Shown piece by piece: positions 27,870 through 37,880 of a stretch of DNA of 64,000 bases. Location: contig OW203722.1 of NCBI GenBank assembly GCA_934045075.1, positions 2,883,001 through 2,947,000 on the forward strand, written 5' to 3'. The stretch comes from Yponomeuta sedellus. Taxonomy: Eukaryota > Arthropoda > Insecta > Lepidoptera > Yponomeutidae. Numbering within the stretch: position 1 is the stretch's first letter; each line of letters begins with the position of its first letter. The notes under the pieces were generated by a model. That model searched no databases and had not been told where the DNA came from. It saw only the letters and a list, made by a program, of their open reading frames with translations. The position numbers and the translations under genes were made by a program.

Positions 27870-28560
27870 TAGCCATTTGTGTGGAATTTGGCAGATGATT
27901 GGTATGACAGCGAAATTAAATACTTTAAAAAATCTATTTAGAGGCTAAGTTAATAGGTTTTTTTTAATTGTCCCTAGCACGGGTTAGTGCAGTAAAAACG
28001 GCATATTTCTATCTAGAATAGAAGCTTAAAACCTCTAGAGAAAGACATTCGAGCTGATGATCTTGGGCATCTGACTCTTAATATTCCTAGTGTAGCAAGT
28101 GATAATGAAACTATAGATTTCAATTTCAATTTCTGGTTACTAGGTGCAACGGTGCCCTAGATCTGGGTGTTCGTGAGCTGGTCATCATCAGACTTCCAAA
28201 CGTTAAGCTCTAGAAAGTGACAGAGAAATTAAATATTTAAGTAAAAACGGCATATTTCTATCTAGAATAGAAGCTTAGAACCTCTCAAGACCGACATCTG
28301 AGCTTAATATTCCTAGTGTAGCAAGTGATAATGAAACTATACATTCAAACTGTAATTCCGGGTTTCTAGGTGCAACGGTGCCCTAGATCAGGGTGTCCTC
28401 GAGCTGGCCATTGTCAGACCTCCGAATCCTTGGCTGTAGAAAGTGACAGTGAAAATAAATACTTTAGTGAAAACGGCATATTTCTATCTAGAATAGAAGT
28501 TAAGAACCTCTCAAGACTGACATTCGAGCTGATGATCTTCGAAACAATGTCCAACAGACA
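27870..28560 (+). repeat. Tandem repeat, unit about 226-249 bp, about 2.6 copies
   Basis: AAAACGGCATATTTCTATCT begins units at about 27995, 28244 and 28470. Shared internal marks are TATTCCTAGTGTAGCAAGTG and GGTGCAACGGTGCCCTAG. The partial unit before the first is interrupted at about 27925-27993 by the outer arm pair of the tRNA-Lys-like SINE (GCTAAGTTAATAGG to AGCACGGGTTAGTGC). A spanning 69-codon frame is not conserved between units. Confidence 0.8.
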
Positions 28561-28899
28561 CCAGAGAAAGAGTTACTGAATGAAAGTATTTGATGAACAA
28601 AGTGTTTGTAACATCAAAACTTAACTTAATTTTTTGCTTTAAAATTTGAATTTCTCTATTTCCATCTTAGAAAGTCTTCATCAGAACCTCACCATATTAC
28701 CCCGGGACTAATTTCACGCTATATCTTATAAAACATATGCATATTACTAATGGATAGGGCTCATTAGGCCTCATTTGCTGCTGTCGTAGTTTTAGTTAAA
28801 AAAAAAACATGTATTTTTTGTATGAAAAATATGTACGATTTCCGCGGAATATTTAAAAAAAACTGTATGGGATGCTATTTCAACCCAGTAAATATTAAA

Positions 28900-29018
28900 C
28901 GCTCGTGGCCTAACCGAACCGAGTGATTGGAATCAATTTCAGGGTTAAGCAACAACAGGCGCGGTCTGGTGCTGGATGGATGACCGTCCCGTGACTACCG
29001 CTAGTGGCGGAAAAATGC
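28900..29018 (+). repeat. 5S-derived SINE, 5' part only
   Basis: GCTCGTGGCCTAACCGAACC, GGGTTAAGCAACAACAGGCG and GATGACCGTCCCGTGACTAC, then a break at CTAGTGGCGGAAAAATGCAG. This copy is cut off on the 3' side, unlike most, which are cut on the 5' side. Confidence 0.75.
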
Positions 29019-30490
29019 AGTTAAAATAACCCTTTACTGATAAAGAGAGATACAATTTATAGAGACCAATGCGAAGTAAGACATTAATAACAAGATATTA
29101 CTCTTTGCCGTCGATATTCACTCCGAAGATAATAATTCTGACAACCTAGACCGGAAACATGAATATTTGCAAACAAACTGAGTTTTTCACTGAAGCTTTC
29201 TGGTTTTATTTCGCTTTTCGTGTCCACAGCAATAAAATGACGCCCCTTTATCCGGCCTGCCGCCTGAAAATAAAAACTAATCGAAAACGAAGCGGGTTAG
29301 GTTCAAAAACTTATAGGATTTCATACAAAGTTTTCATAGTGGATTTTTCTGCACCCGGCCAAATAAAGATATTATTAAGATAAGATAAAAAAAATATTTA
29401 TTGTTCATAAAAAGTGAAGTACAATTTTTCTTTACTTACTAACTTTGTGGGTACAATATATAAATCTAGTTCCTTTGAATATAAGGATGGTCCGTTGGTA
29501 CCTATTGTAGTGTTGAATTACACTGTATTATAGGCACCAGCGTCCTCCGCCATTTTCAGTACAATAAAATGCAGAGGTGTAATAAGGACAATAAGACAGG
29601 TAACAGTACCTTGGAATACAATACGAACAATAAAAAAACAATAGAAAATAAAGACAACGATTTTGCCACTTCAAGAAATCACGCTAAAGGAATTTTATAA
29701 ACCTATTTGGAGGCTAAAAATTGCCGTAAAAATACAAATATTTTATGTTATGTAATAAATGAATACAATATTATGTAAAATTTAATTTTATTAATTTTAT
29801 TAACATTCCTACCTATAATAAAATGAGTGCATCTTCTTTGACTTCTAAGACTAAGTTAGGAGTTTTTGTTTTTTGTCCGTTTTTTTCCAAAATGAGCTCG
29901 ATTTTGAAATGGACCCCTAGTTTGAATTGTAACAAGCCGCAGTTTATGCGCTACTTTGAATAATAGTAGATTATTGCAAAGGCAGCGACATAGGCATTGC
30001 AAGTCGAGTATGAGTTTGAAGGCCGAGCCGCAGGAGAGGACTTCAATGATACGAGACAGGCAATTACCAGTTCGGCCGAGGCATACATAGTGCTTTTCTA
30101 AAAAAATGCAAGGAAATAAAACAGGGCCTTTTACATATTAAATTGAATTAATGTTAAAAGTGATATTAATTTATTATTAACCAAATAACAACGAACTCCG
30201 CTTTACCGCCAATTTTATTTTTTTATTTTACAGTTTGTGCCGAAAGGTAAACGCATCTGTGGCTACAGCCACGAGAACGTAATGTGTAATCGTGTACGAA
30301 AGATGAAAAGATGATGAGTTCTAAATTCAAAAAGCACACCATTTCATTGAATACAACATTGCCCGTGCGCTCTTCGTTCCAAATTCAAAGAATGCGCCGG
30401 GAAGTGATTTTGGTTTTTCCGTCTACGTAAATAATCGCGTGTTCTTTATTCAAAAGTAATGACAATATTTGCGCGCATGTTTAAGAAAAA
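29019..30490. other. No recognised gene
   Basis: AT-rich sequence. 29380-29620 looks like a minus-strand 3' UTR (TTTATTGTTCATAAAAAG, and GGTACCTATTGTAGTG) of an unidentified LINE. 29700-29730 is a scrap of the tRNA-Lys-like SINE 3' module. Small frames show no motif. Confidence 0.4.
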
Positions 30491-30494
30491 CCTT

Positions 30495-30735
30495 TTCATT
30501 TATAAATAAATAAATATTCATGGACATATTACACAGATCTCGTTAGCCCTATACTAAGTACAACTAAATGACTTGTGTTATAGGTGCTAACGCGACGATA
30601 GATTTAATACAATAAATACATAGATAACATCTAAGACCCGGTCCAAGATAGTTTGACCCGGCCGGGGATCGAACCCGAGACCTTCGGTTTTTACAGTCAG
30701 CGTGCCAAACCGCTGCGCCACCGAGGTCGTCATTT
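30495..30735 (-). repeat. tRNA-derived SINE of the second family, minus strand
   Basis: Sister of 10893-11160. Minus-strand reading: GGTGGCGCAGCGGTTTGGC (A-box region), then GGTCTCGGGTTCGATCCCC (B box) and the tail with ATATTTATTTATTTAT. Confidence 0.82.
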
Positions 30736-31439
30736 CATTTCATTTTTTCTTTCTTTAATCCTCCGTGGAGTCTGGGGCTGACACAAGGGCTTTCCATTTA
30801 TCTCTGTTCAGTGTTCATAGGGATGGTAGCTCCAGTCAAGTTTTTCCCTTCTTCGTCTCGGAGAGAACGGATCTCTTCCACGTCTGAGACGGTCCTCCGG
30901 GTCGTCGTGAGCATAAAGTATGCACAAAACTTTGATCTTTACGTCTGTGTAATGAGATGACCTATACAGTGTCCTGTAGCCTTGGGTAACTCAAGAGCCA
31001 GATATGATTGGACACACAACTCCCTCCCCGTCAAGTGTGTCCAATTCATATCCCAGAGATGTCAACTATATCTGGCTCCCTCGCACATACTCTCAACTCA
31101 GTACGGTAGTCATCTCCTGCTACTTTATCCAGCTCACACACAATTCGCGAGAGCGAGATCAACATCGTCTGACATCGGTGACATTCGGCCGCATTTCTCG
31201 TCGTAACCAACGAGCTATGAGAGAAAGTTTACCAAAAGAAACGTGTGATCTGGATAAAGTAGGGAATAGGTAGATTAGACTGACTTACCACTTGTGTCTC
31301 TTGTTTTCACACGCACTTAGTTGACTGGACGTCGTACGAGCTAGGACACAAGTGGTGAGCGAGATATGATAGAGATATAGTGTGTCTCGGTGAGCAAAGA
31401 TATGAGATATCACAACTCCCTCTAAGGATACACTTTGCC
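30736..31439. other. Unassigned; LINE-like tail and local inverted repeats
   Basis: 30740-30930 reads on the minus strand like a degraded LINE C-terminus followed by (GAAA)n, but I cannot place it. A 17-bp hairpin at 31001-31052 (GATATGATTGGACACAC and inverse, with one bulge) is followed by ATATCTGGCTCCCTCGC, the inverse of sequence at 30995-31005. Marks ACACAAGTGGTGAG and its inverse occur near 31290 and 31345. Confidence 0.4.
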
Positions 31440-31735
31440 CAAGTGTAGTGTACTGTGGCACCTTCACTCAGACTATCTAGTGTAGACCTATCTAGTGTGA
31501 GTGAAGGTACCACTCGGACGCTGCAGTGCCTGGGACATTGTTATCGATGACTTGCCCAGCACCGATACCTTCCTGACCTTCGTCGGTACATCTACGTAAT
31601 GAGATGACCTATACAGTGTTCTGTGGCACCTTCTGTCACACTAGATAGGTGAAGGTACCACTCGGATGCTGCAGTGCCTGGGACTTTGTTTTGAATGGGT
31701 TGCCCAGCACCGATACCTTCCTTACGTCGGCCTTC
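31440..31735 (+). repeat. Two tandem copies of the CACCTTCAC repeat
   Basis: 31455-31590 and 31605-31735 share GGTACCACTCGG, GCTGCAGTGCCTGGGAC, TTGCCCAGCACCGATACC and TTCCT. Further copies lie at 27605 and 60225. The spacer contains ACGTAATGAGATGACC in each, so the tandem unit is about 150 bp. Confidence 0.65.
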
Positions 31736-31830
31736 GTCGGCCGTGTCCACCGGTAGAACGCCGGCTTCTCAATCGGTAAGTCGTAGATTCGAATCCCAGC
31801 ATACACTAATGACTTTGTTTTCTAGGTTAT
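31736..31830 (+). repeat. tRNA-like SINE fragment, third family
   Basis: CCACCGGTAGAACGCCGGC looks like a degraded A-box region and TAGATTCGAATCCCAGC contains a B box. A short tail follows. No sister copy in the window. Confidence 0.45.
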
Positions 31831-31922
31831 GTACATTTGAGAATAGTAGTTATACCATAAGATAAGATAAGAATATTCTTTATTGTACACCAGAGCACAT
31901 ACTATAAAACATGTAATGATAC

Positions 31923-32067
31923 TGAAGTGTAGATAGTAAATGAAACAACCGATCGAGACGATAGCCGGTTTATAGTAATAAACCGGCTATCGTCTCGATC
32001 GGTTGTTTCATGCGGTTGGTATGTATGCAAGCATCATGCCTGCCGCATGATGCTTGCATACATATCA
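31923..32067 (-). repeat. Downstream LTR with two perfect hairpins
   Basis: It matches the 85-bp right LTR at both ends but contains extra inverted copies of LTR sequence. Hairpin 1: 31940-31973 with 31978-32011 (34-bp arms, 4-base loop). Hairpin 2: 32021-32039 with 32045-32063 (19-bp arms, 5-base loop). Confidence 0.93.
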
Positions 32068-32152
32068 TCTCCTCCAGCATTAGTTTGAAAACCTAAAACA
32101 CAATATTTTAATTACTAAAGATTAAGTAGGCAACATGAATTAACTTCTTATA

Positions 32153-32377
32153 CTAGACCTTATAATTTATTAACTTATTTCTAGGCCTTAATCTACTTTT
32201 GTAAGGAAGCTCAGTAGAGAGTTGTTCGTTACTCGCAGATGCTACCACGTTATCAGTTGCCACTGCAGGGACAGCTGTTGGTGATGTCGGCACGTGACCG
32301 TCATTGCTAATGGTGCCGCTAACTGCGCTGGGAACTGATAGTTGGTTTTGCTCAGACTGTCCTCTCTCTCCTGCCAT
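32153..32377 (-). pseudogene. Remnant like the C-terminus of gypsy pol
   Basis: A 74-codon frame, Ser/Pro/Val-rich, ending in PYKSRLRPRNKLINYK before a stop. That ending resembles the Arg-rich motif that closes many gypsy-type pol polyproteins. It sits just before the downstream LTR, where pol would end, which supports deletion of everything between gag and the pol tail. Confidence 0.5.
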
Positions 32378-32441
32378 ACCTACATCCCTTACACTAATTG
32401 TTGCGTCATTTACATTGTTGCTTTCTTCATTATCCAGATCA

Positions 32442-33053
32442 TTATAAGCAGATGAAGTTGGCGCGTCCCCTCGAAGTGCTGTGATACATCGGCTCTTCCT
32501 TTACGGAGGTTCCACTGAACCCTGCACCCGCGGCTCCTGCTTGCCGAGCGCAAGCTGCCTGCTCCGCCAATCCTACTGCTGTCACTAGCGTCAAAGAGGT
32601 TGGATCTTGCCCGAACAGCTTTTCTCGCTCCGGACCAGCTCCCAAGCCGAGGACAAAACGGTCAAGAATGTTTTGATCTAAGGCGGTTCCGAAGTTGCAA
32701 TTAATCGCGAGGCCTCTGAGTCGAGCCGCCCAGTCACTTAACTTTTCTCCAGGACTCCTTGTCGCCGAATAGAATTTTGCTTTATCCGCATACGACGGTT
32801 TTTTCGGTGCAAAATGTAAATTGAGTACGTTCACCAGCTCGCTGTACGTCGCCGCTTCTAGTTCGCGCGGGTAGATGAGATTCTGCGCCAAGCGAAACGA
32901 CTCGTCCGATAGGTACGTGAGTAGCACTGCACCCTGGTTTTCAGCTTGCACCTTGTTTATTTTGAAGAACTGTTTTAACCGCCCAATAAATATAGCCCAG
33001 TCGTCAACATTATGGTTGAATTGACTAATATTTAGTTGGAACGACATTTTCAC
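32442..33053 (-). CDS. Gag protein of the miniature LTR element
   Basis: A 203-codon frame that starts 38 bases inside the element. It reads like the capsid part of Ty3/gypsy gag proteins: WAIFIGRLKQFFKIN near the start, LLTYLSDESFRLAQNLIYP, then the YSELVNVLNLHFAP region, and LSDWAARLRGLAINCNFG. It ends in an Ala- and Gly-rich stretch (about 165-190) with no zinc knuckle. Full-length relatives have a CCHC box and pol after this point, so the C-terminus has been lost. The frame has no stop or shift. It could assemble as a capsid-like shell, but that is inference. Confidence 0.8.
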   Translation of the reverse strand: MKMSFQLNISQFNHNVDDWAIFIGRLKQFFKINKVQAENQGAVLLTYLSDESFRLAQNLIYPRELEAATYSELVNVLNLHFAPKKPSYADKAKFYSATRSPGEKLSDWAARLRGLAINCNFGTALDQNILDRFVLGLGAGPEREKLFGQDPTSLTLVTAVGLAEQAACARQAGAAGAGFSGTSVKEEPMYHSTSRGRANFICL

Positions 33054-33090
33054 TTTTTGAAATGAGGGTATTCCACAGCCTCGTCGTCAA

Positions 33091-33175
33091 TGAAGTGTAG
33101 ATAGTAAATGAAACAACCGATCGAGACGATAGCCGGTTTATTACTGCCTGCCGCATGATGCTTGCATACATATCA
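33091..33175 (-). repeat. Upstream LTR of the miniature element
   Basis: 85 bp, TG to CA, joined on the minus strand to TTGACGACGAGGCTGTGG, the place where a primer-binding site would be. I cannot match that to a tRNA 3' end with confidence. Confidence 0.85.
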
Positions 33176-33473
33176 GATACAAAGTACAATTGGCGGCCTT
33201 ATTGCTAAAAGAAATTTCTTCCAGACAACCTTACGACGGAAAGTTGCTGGAGGAAATAAGAGACGGGTAGTCGGTGCAAATATAAGTATATTAATACACT
33301 ACTTATATAAATAACAATATACCTACATAAACAGTTACATACATAGTTATGATAAACTTACATAAATACGTTATACGTAATAACAATCTATACGATGAGG
33401 AAATAAATACAATATTGTGTACCTATATGGAGACATACGGAAAAGACAAAATGAAAAGGACAATGCACGAATA

Positions 33474-34259
33474 CTAAACTTGCAGGGACAGATAAAACTC
33501 CTCAACCTTGCTTTTAAAGACAGCTGAGGAAGGGGAGCGCCTTATTGATACCGGAAGATCATTCCACAGCCGAGTGGCCGTTACGGTAAACGAGTCGCTG
33601 AAGAACCTCGTCGAGTGAGTTGGAGTCTTCAGCGACATATTCAGGTCAGACCTTAATGCCCGGCTGTGGGAATCACCGAGGTAGGTAAAGCGCTCTTTAA
33701 GATATGAAGGAGTGGCTGGATTGAATAGTATTGAGTAGAGAAGAGAGAGCATGTGAGCATTCCTACGAAAACGGATGGGAAGCCACTTGAGCTTAGCGCG
33801 GAATTCGGAGACGTGGTCATATTTGCGTAAACCAAATATGAATCTTATCGCAAAGTTTTGGAGGCGCTCAAGTTTATTAAGTTGCTCTTCGGTGACATCA
33901 AGATAGCTGGCATCAGCGTAGTCGAGGATAGGTAGCAACAAACATTGCGCAAGTGCAATTTTGGTCGCAGTTGGTAGAAAATTCCGTAACCTTCTCAGAG
34001 AGGCCGCTGAAGCGAATATTTTCCGACTCAACTCCGCTAGCTGAGGCGACCAAGTCAGACACCTATCGATAATGACCCCCAAGTTCTTGACCTTCTCACT
34101 GAAGGGAATTATGACACCGTCAAACTGAACTTTTGGAAGCTGGTCCCACTTGATCCGCGATATCATTCTAGGACTGCCAATAACAATCACTTGAGTCTTA
34201 GAGGGATTAACCCACAAGCTAACTGTGAAGAAGAACATCGTGAGGAAACCCTGGGTCAT
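33474..34259 (-). pseudogene. CR1-like reverse transcriptase, C-terminal part
   Basis: The frame lacks the RT catalytic core; it starts just after where the YADD motif would be (WVNPSKTQVIVIGS). It continues through FSEKVKNLGVIID and LDYADASYLDVTEEQLNKLE, and ends in the conserved tail FFSDSFTVTATRLWNDLPVS. These are typical of the thumb and C-terminal region of CR1/L2-type LINEs. The first codons are junk from the truncation point. The frame is uninterrupted for 261 codons, so insertion was fairly recent, but it cannot be active. Confidence 0.85.
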
Positions 34260-34290
34260 GAAGTATTAACATACTTCAACGTTTGCTACG
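34230..34290 (+). repeat. SINE 3' fragment (CATCGTGAGGAAACC family)
   Basis: AACATCGTGAGGAAACCCTG followed by TATTAACATACTTC. It abuts the truncated 5' end of the CR1-like LINE. An inverted relative is at about 34765-34815. Confidence 0.55.
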
Positions 34291-34365
34291 TACAATGAGG
34301 CTAAGTGCAGAAATCTCAGGACTAACTAACTAGGTAACTAGATTCTTAGCATCTATAGCACCATC

Positions 34366-34713
34366 ATCGTGGCCTAGTCGGACCGAGTGATTGGAATCAA
34401 TTACTTGAGTTAAGCAACAACAGGCGCGGTAAGTCCGACCGTCCCGTGACTACCGCAGTGGCATTTTTCCGAGCGCGTCCGTGCTTCGCAAGGCACGTCA
34501 AGCCGTTAGTGCCGGCTGTCATGTAATGGCAGTCGTTAAGCCATGTCAGAGGCCTTATGGGCGGCTTGAGAACTTCTGACAGTAAGGCCCGCCACTGTCT
34601 TATAATCCTCCACCAACCGGGACTTGGCCCCCGTGGTGGAGTATGGCCTAACCTTCCTGCAATGCAGGAAGAGACCCGTCCCCAGCAGTGGGGACATCCA
34701 AGGGTTGATGTCG
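34366..34713 (+). repeat. 5S-derived SINE, subfamily A
   Basis: ATCGTGGCCTAGTCGGACCG, GAGTTAAGCAACAACAGGCG, then a 13-base gap in the C-box region (GGTAAGTCCGACCGTCCC). The rest runs full length to CATCCAAGGGTTGATGTCG. The C-box loss would weaken a 5S-type promoter. Confidence 0.8.
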
Positions 34714-35239
34714 AATATCATCCTATCAATTTATAGAATACAGTTACAATGTACTGAGCTATTTGGCAACGGGTTTCCCCACAACGTTTTCTTTCACGGT
34801 CAAAAAGTACTAAAGAAGTATGGAATTCAGTTTGTTACAATCTCAGCCGAATTAAATGAAACTTTAATTAACACACTTTCAAGCCTCTTAAACAAAAGCT
34901 TAACAGCAACTACACCAAAGTAATTACAGTCAACTACATCGGAAATTACACTACTTTTTCCAATATTCGCACTAATTTCTTGAACAATAAGAGCTAAAGC
35001 CTACCGATGGCTATCGCCCACTGTAGGTACTGACAACAAAGAGCTGCTTCTGATTTTATTAACAATCTCAAGGAAAGGTGGACGTAGTCAGGAGGGGGCT
35101 CGGAGACAATCACTCGGTTGTTATATATTAAACGGGTTTAATCGCGATTATTTATTAGTTAAAACGTAATTACCTTATAGTGAGTGAGTGTTGTGTGCAA
35201 AAAAATTCAAAGTGACTACCCACAAAAATTTACTATACA

Positions 35240-35612
35240 CGCCACTTCAGTCTTCCCGAGACCACGGCAACTGTAAGGACCTGCGCAGACGAGGGACTTT
35301 TGTCCCTTGGCGGCAAAAGTCCCTGAATCGTAAAAAAAATTCCTCCGAGTACTTGACGCGGACTCAACCCCTACGGTGTGCGGTCATTTATTCCCCGGAA
35401 ATTGAGTGAAGCGTACCTACTCTGTGGAAGCACTATGCTGAGATTACATTGTGCTGTAATTTACATGAAGTTGAAAAAGACTTTGTCCTTCGTGTGCGTA
35501 ATTCGATACAACTTATAAGAGATCTATATTGACGGACAAAAAAGTACCCGGGGGATAGTCCCTCGTCTGCGCAGGCCTTAACGCTGCCGAAACGTCGGGA
35601 AATAAGGTATTT
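35240..35612 (+). repeat. Dispersed repeat carrying a nested inverted-repeat element
   Basis: The host repeat begins CCCGAGACCACGGCAACTG and ends GCTGCCGAAACGTCGGG; at 9108-9150 the two halves are nearly adjacent. Between them sits the 305-bp MITE at 35275-35579. Confidence 0.7.
35275..35579. mobile_element. 305-bp MITE, near-perfect inverted ends of 24 bp
   Basis: Left end GGACCTGCGCAGACGAGGGA matches the inverse of the right end (35557-35579) with one difference. A small inner hairpin GGGACTTTTG / CAAAAGTCCC lies at 35293-35323. The flanks are GTAA and TTAA, which may be a degraded TTAA or TAA duplication. No transposase inside. Confidence 0.75.
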
Positions 35613-35888
35613 GCGTTTTAGGTATAACTATGTATCAATATCGCGAATCATTAAGAAATACAATTACTCGGTACTTCAGAAAAATGTTGGGGAAGAACGT
35701 AATATCTGCGTAATTTCCATTTTTCATTCCCATATCTATTGTATACGGGTATGGGTATAGACCCATCAAAAGGGACAACTAGAATTACAAGGCCTACGTG
35801 AAAATTACAAAAATAAAATTAGCTGTCCTTGTAGTTGAACATTAAAATATGATAGAATATAATTATACTTATGTGTCGATTTCTTGAA

Positions 35889-36251
35889 GCGCTAGTGGCC
35901 TAGGCGAACCGAGTGATTGGAATCAATCACTCGGTTAAGCAACAACATTCGCGGCCAGGTACGGGATGGGTGAGCGTCCCGTGACTACCGCTAGTGGCAT
36001 TTTTCCGAGCGCTTCCATGCTTCGCAAGGCACGCTAAGCCGTTGGTGCCGGCTGTCATATAATGGCAGTCGTTAAGCCATGTCAGAGGCCTTATGGGCGG
36101 CTTGATAACTTCTGACAGTGAGGCCCGGCCACTGTCTCACGATCCTCCACCAACCCGGACTTGGCCCCCGTGGTGGAGTATGGCCTAACCTTCCTGCGAT
36201 GCAGGAAGAGACCCGTGCCCCAGCAGTGGGGACATATAAGGGTTGATAACG
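35889..36251 (+). repeat. 5S-derived SINE, subfamily A, full length
   Basis: The best preserved copy: GCTAGTGGCCTAGGCGAACC, GGTTAAGCAACAACATTCGC, GGGATGGGTGAGCGTCCC, GCCGTTGGTGCCGGCTGTC, the CTTCCTGCGATGCAGGAAG hairpin and the end CATATAAGGGTTGATAACG. No long TSD is visible. Confidence 0.85.
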
Positions 36252-36519
36252 TAACGTAACGTCGATTTCTTATCGGCAGTATTTACCCGGAGTGACTGAG
36301 GTGTTCAAATACTGACTCAGATTCATTATTATTATTATACGTTATTGCACACGAAACATTAAATAGGACATCTTTGATAGTTTATGTAGTTTATTCTTTT
36401 CATTATTAGATTTTTATATAATTGAGTAGATCCATCTCGGTAGGATTTTGTTATCTGTGTAAGTGTATTAAGTATGTAGTGTATGTTGTGCACGTGCATA
36501 GACCCGTTTCACATCTCCA

Positions 36520-36660
36520 CTCCGCCTCCCCAAGGTTTGCTGGAAGAAATCTCTCACAGGGATATGCTCGCATTTGTACATGTATTCTCTTGCATTCTAT
36601 TTCTTTTAAGTATGTGTTTTTTCGTGTGCAATAAAGTAGAAAGTAGAAGTATGACATTAC
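36520..36660 (+). repeat. LINE 3' UTR, plus strand
   Basis: AAGGTTTGCTGGAAGAAATC, ATGCTCGCATTTGTACATG and GTGCAATAAAGTAG followed by AAAGTAGAAGTATG. The same 3' UTR as at 10770 and 13605. Confidence 0.65.
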
Positions 36661-37261
36661 ATAATAAATAACATATACGAAGGCGAGCTTATCTCTAAGA
36701 TATTCAAATAGCACGCGTGGAGATTAAACCTATACTCTCTCTCTCTGAGAGAAGGTCTGTGCCCTGCAGTGGGACGTTTATAGACTAGGTACCCCTTAGT
36801 ACCTTGGCCCAGCCTAGAACGCCCCTGGCCTCTGCTCGCCATCGCCTAGAGACGAGACTGAAGTGGTATCGCTAAGCACAGCTAAGTTAAATTGAAAAAG
36901 CGATCATCTTCCGAGCGGCGCGCCAATCGGGCCCCTTCAAGAAAACTGAACATTTTTACCATTATTTTAAAACTAAATAGAAGGAAGCACAATTTTCCCC
37001 CACCCGAACTAAGCACCTAAAAGAACTTTGAAGCTCTCTGGCCCAGGAGAGAGCGGGTTTTTAAACTTTAAAGTGATTCAGTTTTAAATTGTTTGGATAT
37101 TGTAGTAGGATAAACTCTTACCGACATTTAATTGTATACCTTTTTTTAAGTGGACGATTTAGTGTCCCAGTGGTGGATTATGGCCTCCCCTTTAGCTCTC
37201 CACCCCTCGCTGTCACCGGCCATTCCCTGCCACCCATTGAATGAACTATTTAATCAAATTA

Positions 37262-37450
37262 AAATAGATAGATAGATAGATAGAGAACACTTTATTGTAC
37301 ATAAAAATGGAAATTACACAGATATTTCTTAACCTAAGACTACAGACGGAGGCCTTATTACTAAAAGTGATCTCTTCCAGACAACCTTTGGATGAACTGG
37401 ACTAATACATTAGAGAAGGAAGTAGATGTACAAAAAAAACATAGAAAACG
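37262..37450 (-). repeat. CR1-like LINE 3' end, minus strand
   Basis: (ATAG)n at 37267-37283, then AACACTTTATTGTACATAAA and ACTAAAAGTGATCTCTTCCA in inverse. The next similar end is at 37705-37880, so two truncated copies lie side by side. Confidence 0.75.
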
Positions 37451-37704
37451 ATAATTCCCGAGGTACCTATATAAATACATGCCTCAAATAACAGTTTCAA
37501 TAAATAAAATTATCAACAGATAGGTACATTAACAGATACAATATTTTACATAAATAAAAATAAAAAATGAATATTATATATAAATTCATAAATAATTAAC
37601 AAAATATACATTCAAAGAACACAAGTAGTACACAACAACCGCAGGACAATATTACGAAATTAAATAATAACAGTATTAAAATATTAATGGACGGCATGAC
37701 TACT

Positions 37705-37880
37705 TTTAGATAGAGAACACTTTATTGCACAACCAGAAAAATATTACAATCATGATTCTTAAATCTAAGTAATGTTATACAATTGGCGGTCTTATCGCTA
37801 AGAGCGATCTCTTCCAGACAACCTTTGGATGGAGTGGATTCCATGAAGAATATAGTCGGTACGTAGTGCATGTACATAAA
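37705..37880 (-). repeat. CR1-like LINE 3' end, minus strand
   Basis: TAGATAGAGAACACTTTATT, ACAATTGGCGGTCTTATCGC and AGCGATCTCTTCCAGACAAC in inverse order to the element. Confidence 0.75.

Larger units (their letters stand above)
31918..33180 (-). mobile_element. Miniature Ty3/gypsy-type LTR element with GATAC duplication
   Basis: The right LTR (33091-33175, 85 bp) begins TG and ends CA on either strand, as does the left LTR (31923-32067, 145 bp). GATAC flanks both (31918-31922, 33176-33180). Internal DNA of about 1.02 kb holds a gag frame and a short frame like the end of pol; protease, RT, RNase H and integrase are absent. A purine-rich tract (GGAGGAGA) lies next to the left, downstream LTR. 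It would depend on proteins from a larger relative. The LTRs differ by an extra 60 bp in the left copy. Confidence 0.88.
31861..34259 (-). mobile_element. CR1-like LINE, 3' half, split by an LTR element
   Basis: Minus-strand element from about 34259 (5' truncation) through a 261-codon RT tail and 3' UTR to the (TTATC)n tail at 31870-31861. The LTR element at 31923-33175 lies inside its 3' UTR, as shown by the GATAC duplication and by uninterrupted relatives at 37262, 37705, 40845 and 49813. Confidence 0.85.

Noticed and set aside
32442..33053. A domesticated capsid (Arc-like) gene
   Set aside because: It sits between two LTRs with a TSD and so is simply element gag; domestication would need evidence of selection, which one copy cannot give.
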